From: Labyrinthula sp. Ha
Lineage: Eukaryota; Sar; Bigyra; Labyrinthulida; Labyrinthulaceae
Length of the DNA: 64,000 nucleotides
Direction: 5' to 3'
Assembly (NCBI GenBank): GCA_015227615.1
Contig: JAALGZ010000007.1
Location: forward strand, 744,001-808,000
Within the stretch, counting starts at the first letter, position 1. Each line of letters begins with the position of its first letter. The translations under genes were made by a program, and so were the position numbers. Shown here in pieces: positions 1 to 13,600 of the stretch. The notes under the pieces are model-generated. The model had not been told where the DNA came from and did no database searches. It saw only the letters and a program-made list of their open reading frames with translations.

Positions 1-3000
1 GTCTCTTTTAAATGATAGCGCCAGTTGTTTTGAGTGTAAAATATATTTAAGTATTCGTTTTGCTTGTCTTAAATGTTCTATTCCTGGTGCTTTCGAGAAG
101 ACCGAAAGTCGATTGACTGCCCATGCGATATCGGGACGACATATTCTCGCTGCCAATAGTAGTGTTCCTATTATCGACTGAAAGTATTTTGGATCAATCT
201 TTGATTCTGTGGGCTCATAATATAACCCTGATTGATGTGGGATCCCAACGAATTTTGAATTCTCGACTTCGTATGTGATCGCTTTTGTTTCAATATAATT
301 TTTTATATGTAGAAAATAACATCTCGATGTTTTCTTAATCTCGAAACCTATGAACTTCTCGGAATTATCAGTATGTTTGATCTCGAAAATCTGTTTAAAT
401 TTGTTGAATAGTGCATTACCATTCTTCGGATTTTGACAAGCAAAAAGAATATCATCGACGTATAAAATAAGAAACACTTCATCGCCATCCTGATCAAGCC
501 GGTACATGGTGGTCTCAATAAGGCATTTGATGAAGCCTAGCTCCCTGAGACGTAAATCCAGAGCTCATACCAACATCTTGCTGACTCTTTTAGACCATAT
601 AACGCCTTCTCGCTTTGCCAATAAAAATTCTCCCGATCCTTGAAGTATTTTTGAGGGAGGATATAGTATCTTTTTGTTTCTAATTTAGCGTTTAGGTACG
701 CTGTAGATACATCTAGTTGAAAGATATGCAAGCTACTTTGTGCCACTTTTGAGAAAAACATCCTGACGCACTCAAAGTTGGTTACTGGACTATACGTCGG
801 TTGAAGTGCCCTGCTAAATTTTCCGTTCGCAGTTATACGCACCTTATAAATATGCTTTTTTGAACGTTGTCATATTTCTTAGAGTAAAGTTCAACGAGGT
901 TCAAGACTTCAGCTTCCTGTGGTTTTTGTTGTATTGGAATTTTTGAAAAGCCGCCTATTGTTTCCAGTTTTACCAGCTCTTTATCATAAGCTTGATACCA
1001 GTGTTTGCTGTCTTCGTATCTTTTTATCTGTGAGTAACTTTTAGGTACCTTTCCCTTTTTCTTTTGCAGAAGAAAGATACTTTGAGTTGGATCTAGCAGT
1101 AAAGAATAAGCTTGTTCTACGAACGCTGTTAGCTGGGTTTGTTTTGCAACATATCTTCTTACAGGTTTCTTTTTTCTGTTGCTCCTTCTAACCCAGTCCT
1201 CTGGAACTTCTGTATTCTCCTCCTTTCTGAGGTTGTCAAACTGCACTTGTGGATCCAATGTATTTTCATTTTCATTTTTATATTTATTATATAGGTTATT
1301 TGTCAACGGACGAATATCCCTTGCTAATATTTCTTTTCCTGAAGCGTCATCCAATATTATGTGCTCTGCTGAAGTGTTTTTACCCCAACATATATTCCTT
1401 TCTTGGATCTTGCTGCAAACTTATTTTCAGGCTTCTTAATTCTATATACTACCTTTTGACCAAACATAAAAAGATTGTTTAATTGTGGTTTTCTTTTAAA
1501 TAAGACAAAAACTGGAGGTGTTTCAACTGTAGAAGTAGATATATTGTTGCTGATGAACGCTGCGTATTTAGTCGCGTAGGTCCAGTATTTCTTTTCTAGT
1601 TTCGACTCGTAAATGAGCGTTCTAGAAAGTTGTAGTATTCTACCATTGGCTCTTTCAGCGGTGCCGTTTGCCTCTGGTAGATATACAGGACTAAACCTGA
1701 AACTTATACCCTCTTGGTCAAAGTATGTTCTCAAAGTAGAGTTTTTGAATTCAGTTCCCTGATCCATATAAACTTCTTTTATTTTATATTCGCTGAGCCT
1801 TTGTACTTTTTTGAAAAATATTATCAAGTTTTCTGGAATACGATCTTTTGACTTGAAATTCTCTACATATCTATATTTAGAGAAGCTGTTAGTAACGACA
1901 ATAAAATAATGTTCTCCAGCTTTACCTCTTACAGTTGAAGATACAGTGTCACAATACAGTCTCTCTAGAGGTTTGCTGGCCTTGAACACTTTTTGTTTAT
2001 GAACAGGTGTTCTTTGTTGTTTCATTTTTGAACAAACTTCACAGCTTACTATATCAGGTATTTTTCTTTTATATTATGAAACTTTAAAGTATTTTTCAAT
2101 ATATTTACTGAAGGATGACCAAAAAGTTTGTGGTAATATTCTACTTCAGAAATTGTAAATATTTTTTCGTTATCAATGAATTCTGCTTCTGTTTTGAATA
2201 CTCTATTTGCTTCTTTCTTTGCAGTTAAAACTATTTTATTATCCTCATTTACGAAAAAAATGTTCTTATCTTTAGTTTTTATTCTGAGATCTTTCTCTAA
2301 AAGTTTTCCAAAACTTATTAAACAAGTATCTGTATCAAGAACTATTGCATCTTTCAAAACGAGAACCTTATTCATATCCGTTTTTATTTTGAACGAGGCT
2401 CTTTTAGTTATTGGCAACGTTCCACCTACTACGTTTAAGTGTCCATTTTGAACATCTTTTATTCCAAACGCTCTATTAATATATCTTTTTGGTTATACGT
2501 GGCTACTTGCTCCTGAATCTACGATGAATGGTATTTTATTTTTATCCTTTTCTATTGTATTTAGGACATGTTCTACCAAAACATCTGCAGTTTCATCATA
2601 CACAGTTTCCGTATCTTCTTCTGAATTGTAAGATTTTTGTGTTCTTATTTCAAAGCTTTCAGACTGCTGGGTTTCTTCTCCTTGCTGAGTTACGTTTCTC
2701 GTATTTGCTTCGTTATTTTCTTTGTTCCCACCTTTTCCGGGACACGCCGGTGCAAAATGTTTATCCGACTTACAAAGAATACAATACGTTCTAGCCGTGC
2801 ATTTTTTTGTCACATGGTTAGTTCTCCAACATCTTCCACACTTCTTTTTTGGTTTCGATGACTGCGAGTAATGGTTATTAGAAGATTTTTTATTGCTGTC
2901 TATTTTCTCTGCGATGAACCTCAGTTCTTTTAAAATTGTATAATATTTTCTTAAATTAGTATGTAGCCTGAGCTGTTGCTGCAACGAGTCTACTAAAGGA

Positions 3001-3452
3001 TGTTTTAGGATCCTCATGATCCACGCTATCTTGTCCTCGTCGTTAAGAGTTCCCGCTATCTCCTGATAACGTGCCTGATTAACGTCGAAGTTATTGATCC
3101 TTTCTAAAGCTGTATTCCCGGGTGAGTTGAATAGTAAGTTTCTGAGTCTGTCTCTTTCTGAGACGTCATCAGCAGAATACATATCCTTTATTCTCTCCCA
3201 GAGAGTATTTGGATCTTCAACGTCACCTACGGATTCTATTACCTTTTCTGAAAGATGTTGGTAAATAATTCTAGTTGCAGTTGTGTGTATTTTGGCTTGG
3301 GATCTTTTTGACTTGCCCGTGTAAAGTTCATCACCAGGTTCGTCTTTAGAAACTCTGAGCCAAACACCCTCTTCACGAAGGAAGCTTTTAATTTTAATAA
3401 CCCAGTTTTTATACTGTTGCGGGTTGTTAAGTTTGAAAGTACTATCACCCAT
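1..3452 (-). mobile_element. Ty1/copia retrotransposon fossil, cut by the window edge
   Basis: The parts follow the copia order reading leftward on the minus strand. A gag region with a cysteine-rich zinc knuckle lies at roughly 2.5-3.45 kb and an aspartic protease signature (DSGASSH) at its far end. A pre-integrase segment lies around 2.05-2.45 kb, an integrase core around 1.35-2.05 kb, and the reverse transcriptase with a YVDD motif in the leftmost kilobase, continuing out of the window. Integrase ahead of reverse transcriptase separates copia from gypsy-type elements. The copy is broken, with about four or five breaks, so it is a fossil. No long terminal repeat can be confirmed because only one end is inside the window, so age cannot be measured from LTR divergence. 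It is not very ancient, since every domain is still easily recognised. Confidence 0.9.
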
Positions 3453-4400
3453 TCTTTTTAATTTTTAGGGAAGTAATATAAAATTCTTTTGCTGGTTGTT
3501 AACCTGTTGACTAGTTGCTAATATTGAAGAGGTGTATTTTAAGTTTGTCTTTATATTTTAGTGGTTTTGTTAAAAGCTTAAGAAAATACAGTTCGGTGAA
3601 ACTCCTATTCCCTATTTCTAGTATTCTAAATACAAGACAATACAAATCATTCTGTTCAGTGTTTTAAGAGTCGTGTTTATTTTCCAGTTCTATTGAAATA
3701 ATCAGTGTCTGTTTCTATGCAGACCATATCGTACTAGTGGCTTTTTGCGAACATTAATTAATCCACATGATAGCTTTGGAGGGAGTATGTTCATTTTCTA
3801 ACTACTCTACTTCAATAAGCGCTTGTCAAAATAAGATATTCGAGTTAGGTTGGTACATCACAGATGACAAAATATCCCTCTTTTATGTTAGAAGCATCTC
3901 GTCTTAGCCAGGCATCTTCTTATTTGATAGGATCTTTGAACTTAATTTAAAAGGATGCCGCAGTCTTGAGGTAAGTATTTGAGAAAATTTTCCCGTGATC
4001 CCTTTGTTTTAGCTTAAGATAACAACTATGGACACATGTGGTTCTGAACTAAAAAATAAAATATCTCAGGTCTGGTTCAATATCTAGTATATAGAGAAAT
4101 TTTTAAGAATATTTCAGCGACAGACTGTTTCCACCTTAAGTTTAAGTTATAGAATTTGTCTTAATGCTAAAAAACAGTAGTTAATTTTATTCTTCATGAC
4201 ATATGTTCTCCGTATTTTGATTTCATAACTATTAACTCATGTTATTTGCGTGGTGAAGCATAGACGTGACTGATAGACCCCATGATAGAGAAATACTTGA
4301 AACACTATATACTTATCTACACAACCCTTTGTAGACTTTGTTTAACCCTTTGACATATTTTAGTACCAATTTATTATTCTAGCTGTAAGAGAGCATTATA
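3453..4400. other. Non-coding flank of the copia fossil
   Basis: AT-rich sequence upstream of the copia gag region on the minus strand. If a 5' LTR and primer-binding site survive they should lie here, but I could not identify either, and the partner LTR is outside the window. No gene is seen. Confidence 0.5.
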
Positions 4401-4408
4401 TGATATAA

Positions 4409-6250
4409 GAAACTATTGAGTTAATTAGAACACTCTACAAGAAGACCAAGGTCTATATTTCTGACAGGGGAAAAACGTGTTCTTATGTTGACGTAAAAAA
4501 GGAGTCTTACAAGGAGATTCATTGTCCCCGGGTATATTTATTCTTTCCTGGATTCAATAATGAAAACAATAAAGATAAAATATGTTTAGAGAATCCGTAT
4601 TTCTTAACTGTTACCTTTTATATTTCGATTTTATAGATAACCTGGCAATACTAACAAGCAGATACGACGAAACATTATGCTCTATAGCTCAAATACAACA
4701 ATTACATCAAACAACAGGCCCTATTATCAACTGTAAGCAAAAAGAAAAGTGTTGTCAACCAAAGATGATTAGAACATTATTGATAGGATTTCAAATATTA
4801 ATATAAACAATATCTTGGTAGACTTCTATTGTGCACACTGTGATAGATATTTTCATAGCCAGTACTTTCTCTCAACTATCATTCAAGTTACGGCTTTTGA
4901 AATGGAACAAAAAATGGAGCAAAGGCAGAACTTTGGCAATATATGATAAGAAAACGATCATTCACGACAGAGTATAACCAAAAGGAAATAACCATATAAT
5001 TAAGAACATAAAAACAGAAGCAGCAACAAAACACAAGTATCCGAGATCAGTTCTTGGTGACCAATGAACTAATTCTGATGCTACAGCAAAAAAAAAGTTT
5101 CAGAAGCTTACAATCACATAAACATGTTCAGAAATATTTTCTTATCAGCGAACGTCTACAAGAAAACCAAAAAAAATTGAGCAATAATAATAACATACAA
5201 TGTCAAAAACTGGCCCGACAACCCCTTAATGAATAAAGCTTTGTCCATAATATGGAAAAAGGCTTATTAAAAACTTGACTACTACAACTTTGAAATTGGA
5301 GAAAGGGATCTGAACCTTGTAAGGATAGCTAAGTCATTGAAAGAAAAATATATATCCAAAGCAAGAGTTTCATTGACCAAGAACTTGTAGCTATTAGGGA
5401 ACACCAGAAACTTAACTCAAATCCCGAACCACTAGCTAAATCTATATATTATTTGGAAGCTATAGCCTTACTTGGAGAAGGGTCAAACCACCAAAAAAAC
5501 CATCTCAAAGAACAAACTATCAAACAAAAGCAGTGCAATCTTCATCACAAGATAATTGAGATGAAAATAAGACCCAGGACTGTTAGAAGAACCATGGAAA
5601 AACGACAGGACAAGAAGTTCAATGAACAAGTAGAACAATGCTGCTACATCCCAGGTAATCTCCCAAAATACAACCTCCAAATCCTCCAGCCAGAATATTT
5701 GCATAATAATATCACCCATACACACAAGAACAACCACAAGAATGACTCAACGAGGTCGAGATATAAGTCCTCTAGATTATACCCGGCTCCTAGATTGTAT
5801 CAAAGAATCCACAGCAAAAAAACGAGAACAGCCAAATAACTCAAATCTTCTACCTGAATCCCCAACCATTACAGTAGAAGCTAACAGCTAAAACATCCCC
5901 TTTGCCCGAGAAATATCACAGCACATGATATTAAAAATATATGGTGAATGAAAAAGAAAGCCCTCCTCCCAGCTACTAAAACCAAAATTCTCAACATCCC
6001 ATAGAAGGCAACGAACCCGCTAAAAACAAAAAAAACTTACCTTGAAAAGAATTCAAAATCTCAATAAGAAAGAAAAACTTCAAAATGTCTCAATCACCTT
6101 CCAACTGTGCTTTGATGAAGAAACATGATATATATAGAAGAAACACATTCAGCAAGAAATTCAAAATGTTGAACATAATTTCAACTCTGCTCAGAACATG
6201 GACAAGTATATACGAGTACTGAAAAACAGCAACTTAGCGCCAAAAACAAC
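4409..6250 (+). mobile_element. Degenerate LINE (non-LTR retrotransposon) relic
   Basis: One open stretch at 4409-4557 reads like the palm region of a LINE reverse transcriptase, with LIRTLYKKTKVYISD leading into the motif KGVLQGDSLSPGIF and then a stop. About 100 bp further on (4600-4770) a second stretch aligns with the catalytic block: FIDNLAILTS stands where FADDLAIL is expected, followed by a TGPIINCKQKEK stretch matching the usual NxxKTE segment. The first catalytic aspartate appears replaced and several stops interrupt the frame. From 4800 to 6250 the plus strand is A-rich and purine-rich with short coding-like pieces broken by stops, consistent with the decayed 3' part of the same element or a second one. 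Clade is uncertain; the QGDSLSP form suits R2/RTE/L1-type elements. The right boundary is approximate and no poly(A) tail or target duplication was found. Confidence 0.65.
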
Positions 6251-8711
6251 TTGATCGCTTAAACTGGGCACATGTCAAAATCTCTCTTCTTTTTGTGTAA
6301 TTTATCTTTTCGTAATTTCAATTTGGATTTTATTTTCTCGGACCGGATCTTAGGAAATCATGAAATTGGACTTTGATACATGGTTTGACCGACCAATTTC
6401 ATTGAATCCTGCAAGCGAACTAATCACAAGATGAAACTAAACATTTAGCATACTGGAAAGCTAAATAATTAAGAGCAATGATAAAATTAGTACTATAGAA
6501 TGTAGCTTTTAATCGTAGCTAGACTCCGCCGCAGGGTTAGGATATACAGCCCTACTAATTCCCTTAAGAATTTAAACTTGAAGTACTATATGACATAGGT
6601 TGCTTGCTAAGGTAGCTTGTTTACTTTATTCTACCCGGAAAATCTGAAGTTAACCTTTTGTTGAAAATATTTTAAATTTTGCAATACATAAAATGTGTTT
6701 AGATTTTTTTACGCATTTTTGAAACTTGAGTAATCCAGTATCTGTTGTCCTTGGTTTTCTTCTAATATACCGTAAATTTGTTTCTTCTGGTAGTCTAATC
6801 ATGACGTCGCTAATTCTGTTTGAAATCGGGGAAAATCAATTGGTTAGCCTTGTATTAACACATGTTGTAACCATATAATATCATCCAGGAAGCGTCTTAT
6901 CGGCAGAAATATAGCTTTGTTTTTTGTAAGTTAGCATTAAGGATTTTAACGGTACAAACGTTACTTAGCATAATCTTGTCATGTTAGAAATATCTACTGC
7001 AGAAGAAATCAATAAAGCTTTGAAATCCATACCGTCGTATTGTCCTAGCATATAATTCCGTGTAAATATTGTAGCCGCGCACAAGACTAATATTTTTCTT
7101 AAAGGATTTAACGCTAGAGATGGTAGGGGAATCCTTGTATAATCCGTAACGCGGTAGAGCATTTTGATTAGAAATCCTACTGAACAACCCTCTTCACCAA
7201 AGGTGAACACTAATATTTTTTGATAATGGAATGTGCTTAAAATATTTACATACATATTTAAATGACTATTAAAAACGGGAATTACTCTCGTACATATTCT
7301 TCTAAAGAACTAATGTTTTAGCATGTTAACTATGCAAGGATATCATCATATCTATAATTTATCGCTGAGAAATTTTCAATAAAATTAACTATTGATGAAG
7401 TACTGAAGCTCTACTATTATATTTCTAGACTAACAGCTAAATGAAACACCAAATATCGAAGAAAACTCTTGTAAGCAAGTTGGCTAAAGGAATAAAATGG
7501 AACGTGGTCCGCTGTTCTCATATTTGGTTTTCTTTATCTTATGCAACACTTATTGGCAAAATCATTACCATTGAATTTTTAAAGTTTTGCAAAGTTGACA
7601 TCTTTAATGCCTCGACTATGAAAGCTAATCGACGATCTATGTTTCTTGAAAGCTAAAGAAGCAAGGAAATTTAGCTGTCAATCACTTTGAACCATATATT
7701 TTAAGCTGTAGATTGCAGATTTTTTTCTGCTACTAAAAAATGCAGCTTGTGTAACATCTGCTTCTCTGTTGAATAAAATAAAAGGTTTGATGCAATATTT
7801 AAACTTGAAATAGTACATATTGCAGAAGCTAAGTATAAAGGGAGCTTTGGAAAAATTCAGGGTTTTAAAGGACACATCAGAGCAAAAACTCTAGTTTCTA
7901 CCTTGCTCTACCGTGCAATTGAGAGATAGTCATGAAGGTTTAACCAGGCCACTAACATGAGAATCTAGTTCTTCCAGATGCATATGCAGACTTTACCTAC
8001 TCTCATAGATGATGCAAGAAAATAATAACATTCTGTCGGCTGAAAAGCTTAAGATATAAGTTTCACTACTATGTTCGACGCAAATATAGAACAATATCTT
8101 AGATGTATTAGAAACTAAAACATGGAAAAGATTTAAAAAAATCTTAAATATTTTTATGTACAAGTAGATTTCAACTTTTCTTATGTTCTTATGCTTAAAG
8201 AACACTCTATCAATGTCCAATGTTTTCTTAAACAAGTTTTGCAGAGGTTCTGAAACTGTTCCACAACGAAAAGGTTACTTTTAAATTCGTTCTCCTTGTT
8301 AGATCTAGCTATTAGTTACGTACGGTTTCTTTCAATAAGTAAAATTGTTTCCTCAATCCCGATAAAAGATTCTATTTGAATGGTCTTAAATTTGTGCATT
8401 AATTTTAACCATAGTTATCCATAGAATCAGATTTTCATTTCGCAATCAGAATTTGTTCAGTTTTATATTCAGTATAGTGTAATTTCAGGATTGTATTTAA
8501 AACCAATATGAAATTACCGAAAGTAGAACATAAATATTCTATTTTTTCCTTATGATGCGAAAAAAATGGATATAGTTTTAAGGACAACTAAAGTCGACGC
8601 ATTAAGTATTTAACCACTCTGCGTCAGCGCACAGTACAAGGGTTGCAATAACACAGCAATAGAAATATTGGTAAAAACAAACCAAAACCACAGAAGAAAG
8701 AAAGTTTGGAA
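6251..8711. other. Intergenic, no gene recognised
   Basis: AT-rich DNA with only short open frames on both strands that resemble no protein family. The last 100 bp hold the presumed promoter and leader of the transporter gene that starts at 8712. Confidence 0.5.
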
Positions 8712-10402
8712 ATGAGTTCTTGGTTGAAAGCAATATTCTCCAACGCTAAAGCTGAAGGGGAAGCTAAAGTCTTATATGACGACAACGGTAAACCTAAAGT
8801 CTATATCAGAAGATGGTTCGTGCTGTTTGCACATATGTTTTCTTCTCTGATGTGGAATTTTGAATGTACCTCTTTCTTTAAGTTAAGTTCTTAGGGGCAA
8901 GATATGCGCCAATCACTAGCGAGTATGCTTTGTACTTCGATACGACCAATGAATACAGTCCAGCAGAGGGAGAACTTGGAGTTGATTATCTTGCTCTTGT
9001 TTCGAGATTTTGCAACATCTTGATGTACCCTATTGCCGGATACATGATCGACAGGTTTGGTTTGAAAGTGCTAACTTATGGAGCTTTTGGTCAATCAATT
9101 GGAAACTGGATTTTCTTTCTTGCTAAGCGAGATTACCAGACTGTTATTTTCGGAAGGGTTATCATTGGTGTACATGGGCCTCTAATTTATGGATCTATTT
9201 TGAGAATCACCTCGCACTGGTTTCCAGCTACAGAAAGAGTGTTTGCCATTGCTGCAGCAATTTTTCTTTCTTCTATTGGAGGTTCTTTTGCTCTGTTGAT
9301 CCCGCCTTTGTATAAGGAAGGTGATGAGGAGTTGAACTTAGATCTAAAGAGTTGTTCTGAGAGCTATATTGATGATTTGATTGAAGAGGGTTATGATTTC
9401 AACAACACTGCATGTACTAATGAAGCTGATGATAACTTCTGCTGCGCTGCTCCTACGGATATTGAAGGTGTAAACTTCCTTATTGCCGTGTTAACCACCG
9501 TTGGATTTGTATACGCGTTGTTAGTTGTACGTGATGCACCACCATCACCGCCAACTATTTCTGGAAAGGTGAACTCCACCATGGGATTTTTTAAATCCTT
9601 TAAACATGTTTTTAGCCATTGGAACTATGTTTGGATGAACATTGCTGATTTCCTTGCTTCTGGAGTAGCCTTGGTTGTGTACAATACTATTTCCAGGATC
9701 TTTCCCTCAAGTGTTGCTGATTTGGCATTTTACATCACGTCTGCTGCCCTACCTATTGCTGTCCCAATGAGTTTCTTCTTTAGTTGGTACCTTGGGAAAA
9801 CTGGAAAATACTATGACCTGGCAGCTGCATGCTACTGGGTTGGTTTCTTTTGTTGGTGGTTGGCCACTGCTGGGTTAGCAATAGGTGGTGTTGGAGACTA
9901 CTTGGTAGTTGTTGGAGCTACTTTGGCTAGTTTATTGTATTTGATGTGGCAAGTTGCTGTCTTCGAAGTTAAGTTAGAGTATGTGTTTGATCCAGCGTAT
10001 GCCCTGCAGGGAACTGTAGTTGCTGTTGACAGATGCTTGATCAATATGGCTAGTCTTACCTTTCTAGCAGCTATTCCGCCTGAGAGATACGAAGGACCAG
10101 CATTCTCTGGTAGAATGTTTACATTCCTTGTAGGCGGAGCAGTTTTCTTTGTAGCTGTCATGATCATTGCGTTCATGCCAGGTAAGAGAAAATACCTCAG
10201 AGCAGAATATGAGAAAGCCCACGAGAATGAAGAAGAGAGAGATGAAGTTGCTGTGGAAAAGAAGGACCTCGAAATTGCAGCTGTTGACGACAAAGAAATT
10301 CTGGTTGAGGTAGAAGCAAAGGCGGCTGTCGAAGAGAGTAGTGAAGAAGCAAAGGTTGAAGAAGGTGATAAAGTGGGTCCAGAGTCCAAACCAAGTGTTT
10401 AG
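8712..10402 (+). CDS. MFS transporter, FLVCR/SLC49-like
   Basis: A 553-residue, 12-span major facilitator made of two exons, 8712-8865 and 8895-10402, joined across a 29-nt GT...AG intron. Splicing restores MWNFEWARYAPITSEYAL across the junction; without it the first exon ends after about 60 codons. The start is the ATG at 8712. RRWFVLF opens TM1, DRFGLK is the MFS signature loop after TM2, and PPSPPT at the central loop resembles the PxTPPS segment of FLVCR-type (SLC49) carriers, which move heme, choline or related small molecules. A roughly 55-residue insert with six cysteines sits between TM6-side segments (about residues 205-255), probably a disulfide-bearing outer loop. The C-terminal 75 residues are highly charged, Glu/Lys-rich and cytosolic. 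The substrate cannot be told from sequence. The MFS call is firm and the FLVCR assignment moderate. Confidence 0.88.
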
Positions 10403-10630
10403 AACAAATTATGGTATTTCAGGTACTGACGTTAGTTAGAGCTTTTAATGATTAAATTTAGGGTTAAGGCTTTCCTTTACTATTCTTACTTGTACAGCAA
10501 CAACCTTCTTGGCTGCGCAATAGCAAGCAAGATACAGCTGAGGTATTGTCTTTAGAAGGTAGGCATTGAAAAGGACCGCCATACATGCTAAACTGTAACA
10601 GGATAAGTACCAACGCAAAAGTTTATGCTT

Positions 10631-13600
10631 TCATCGGAAGATTAACCTATATTGATTAAAATGCTTTAGTATATATTTTTTCTTGATACCAGAAATAAAA
10701 GTGTTCACTAGCCAATGGTATGCCTTCAGAAAATACTCGGGGAACCTAAAAGAAAGTTTTTGAGAAGCAACCTTTTGAACGGTTGCCAAATCAGATTCAT
10801 CAACTTCGGGCAAGGATAGGGACTTAACAGAGGCGCTTTTATCCACTATGAGAGATCCTTTAGGAAAGAACGACAGTTGTGGCTGATATTGAAGGGACCC
10901 CATTTTCTCGATCCTTAGCTCCGCCTTGTCCTCCAAAAATAATGAACCTTCGGATAGTAAGCGGCCAGTAACAGCGAGCGAAGTACAGAAATCGATTAAG
11001 AAAAGAGACTTCTCTCTTGAATCAACTGTTCCAGATACCACCCTAACCATACTCATAAGGTCCTCTGAATCTACTTGGTGGCATACTTCTGCACGAAAAG
11101 TTAAATTACCTTCATTTTCGACATAGCCACCAAGAGCGCAATCACCTTCAATAGTAAGATCCCCAAAGTTATGAACAACAGCATGTGTACCAATCACTAT
11201 ACCACCCTTAGTAAGTATAGATGCACCCTTTGCAGCGGTGAAAGAATCTTGAATATTTATGAAGCTCTCAAATGTGGAAACCCAGAACCCTTGTGCCACT
11301 TGAACAGTACCCTTATCAACCTGAAGCTGCCCTTCAATCAACACTGAATCTGAAGTCAAGAGCCGCCCAAAATCTGTTACACGAATAAGGCCTTCATACA
11401 GGATATGGAGAGAAGAAGCTTGGAGAGACGAGAATACCCCACGAACCTCAAAGTACGAAGAAACTGTAATATCCCCTGTTGAGATAAAGCGTCCAGAAAT
11501 CTCCGTATAACTTGATAATGAAGAGTTACCACTAGAGAAATCTAGTGAGCTCTCTGGGGCAAGTACTGCTATTCCCTCAAAGACTGTACCTCCACTAATG
11601 AAGGATCTTCCACCAAAGGATATGTTAGCAGCCATTCTAAGGTTAATTAGTCCTCGACTGTGAATACCAGCTTTTAACTCAGTTGCACCAGATTCTATGT
11701 TCAAAATTCCCGTATTGGAAAGATGATTGTAGAAATTTGTCTCTCCAGCAACGTTAAGTTCACCACTCAAGGAAACTGTTCCTTGCGAAGAAAATCCAAC
11801 AAAAACTGAAACAGAAGAAGTGTTTGCTATTGATAGTATCGAGTTAGGTTGGGCTTCTAGTCCATTGAAAAAAGAGGACACTCCGTGATTGAAGAAGCTC
11901 TCCTTAAGAATCGTACTTGCTGAGAACTTCATCCTACCAAAGTTGTTGATAGTTCCTACGACTGAAACAGTTTCTGCTGCTGTCGATCCCGTTTCTACAT
12001 CAATCCGACCATAGTTCATGACTCTGCCACCAAAAACTTGCCCGTTCGCACTGCTTACAATTAGATTAGAACTTGAGCCTACTAATAAGGTGCCTATACC
12101 TTTGCAGACCTCAGCTATAGTTACAGAAATGCCCTTGCCATAAAGTTCAATTTTTCCTTCGTAGAAAACTGTTCGCAGCTGTGCTTTCACCTTGTCATCT
12201 AACTTAAGTAAACCACTTTCAACTACGACGACATCATTTACATGGAAGTTAGAATTTGACATCAAACTAAGTGTCCCCGCTATTTGTAGACTGCCGCCAA
12301 AGCTAATCCCTCCAGCTGATAATTTGTTGTTGTACTTGACCAACTTACTTTCAATGAACATCTCAGCACCATTGTCGACATACAAAGTACTGGTACTGTC
12401 CATGAACAGGCTGCTTATAAGAGGTCTAGATGACCGCCTGGCCTGCAACGCCGACCCTTGTTTTAAGTAAAAGCTGCTGTCTGTAAAAAAACTTTTACTC
12501 TCAATGTTAACAACCCCGCCTGCAACAACAACATCCCCATACAATAATACTTCTCCATTTAGATTAGCTTTGGATGACTCGCCAAAAGTAATATCCCCTC
12601 CGCTATCAAGAGTGCCAGATTTCGTATGATCCAACAACCCTAGAAAGAAAATATTGCTGTTACTATGAAAAACTAGCTCCCCAGCATTTGTTAAGTGGCG
12701 TTCAAAGAATAACTTTGATTTTGGTGCTGCCTCCATATGACCAACTGACACAGTTGTTCCGCTGAAGATGGCCTCCGAATATACAGTAAGGTTTCCTAAA
12801 GTGGTGGTATTGTCAGAGCGAAGCCTGTTGACACCTACATGAGCATCATCGTTTATCAAGAGTTCACCCCTAGACTCTAGCATACCATTAAGTTCTAAGC
12901 TGCCATGGACATCCAAGAACGAGTTTTTTTCAATTTTAACCAGCGCGTCTCTTGTATTGCTTACTGCAGAATTCATAGATGAAAACGTAGTGTGAAATGA
13001 AATTGATCCATTCCACTCATGAAGTAAGTGAAGAACATTGGAGACTGTATCCTTCCAGTTTAGTTGTTCAAATTGAACTAATAATTCTGAGGTGTACCAT
13101 AACCCGTAATCTGCAAGAGTTTTATTCTTGTCAGGGAACAAAAATTCGGAGTGTGCAAAGTCAGCACCTTTAGGGAAAAAGTTTTCCTTGATCTCATCTA
13201 GTGTATCTGTATAACACAGTTCCGCGGGAACTCTGATTATAATATCAAGTCCCAAGCTGTAAACAAGAGTAAAGGTGCTACTCCCCTGGCAACTTGAGGT
13301 ATTCACAGCAACTAGGTTTGGCACAGTTCCTAACGAGTAAGGATTGTAAAGTCCAATGAATAAAGATCCATAGAGAATTATATCACCCTCGAATGTGGAT
13401 TCACCAGCAACCCTGAGAGATCCTTCTCTAGATATCTCTAAATTTCCAGTCGATACAAACTCACCTAGAATCACTAAGGTCCCACCTAATACCCGAGTCT
13501 GACCACTGTTATGAAAACTGCCTACAACTGTAACCGCTGATGTCACGATAAGTGTTGCTGAATTCTCCAGAACAATCTCACCAAATATTGTTTGATCTTC

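Noticed and set aside
5453-5839. 128-codon plus-strand frame rich in Lys, Asn and His
   Set aside because: Lies in the A-rich tail of the LINE relic; low-complexity composition explains the open frame.
9898-10389. 163-codon antisense frame opposite the transporter
   Set aside because: Serine-rich shadow of the Glu/Lys-rich transporter tail.
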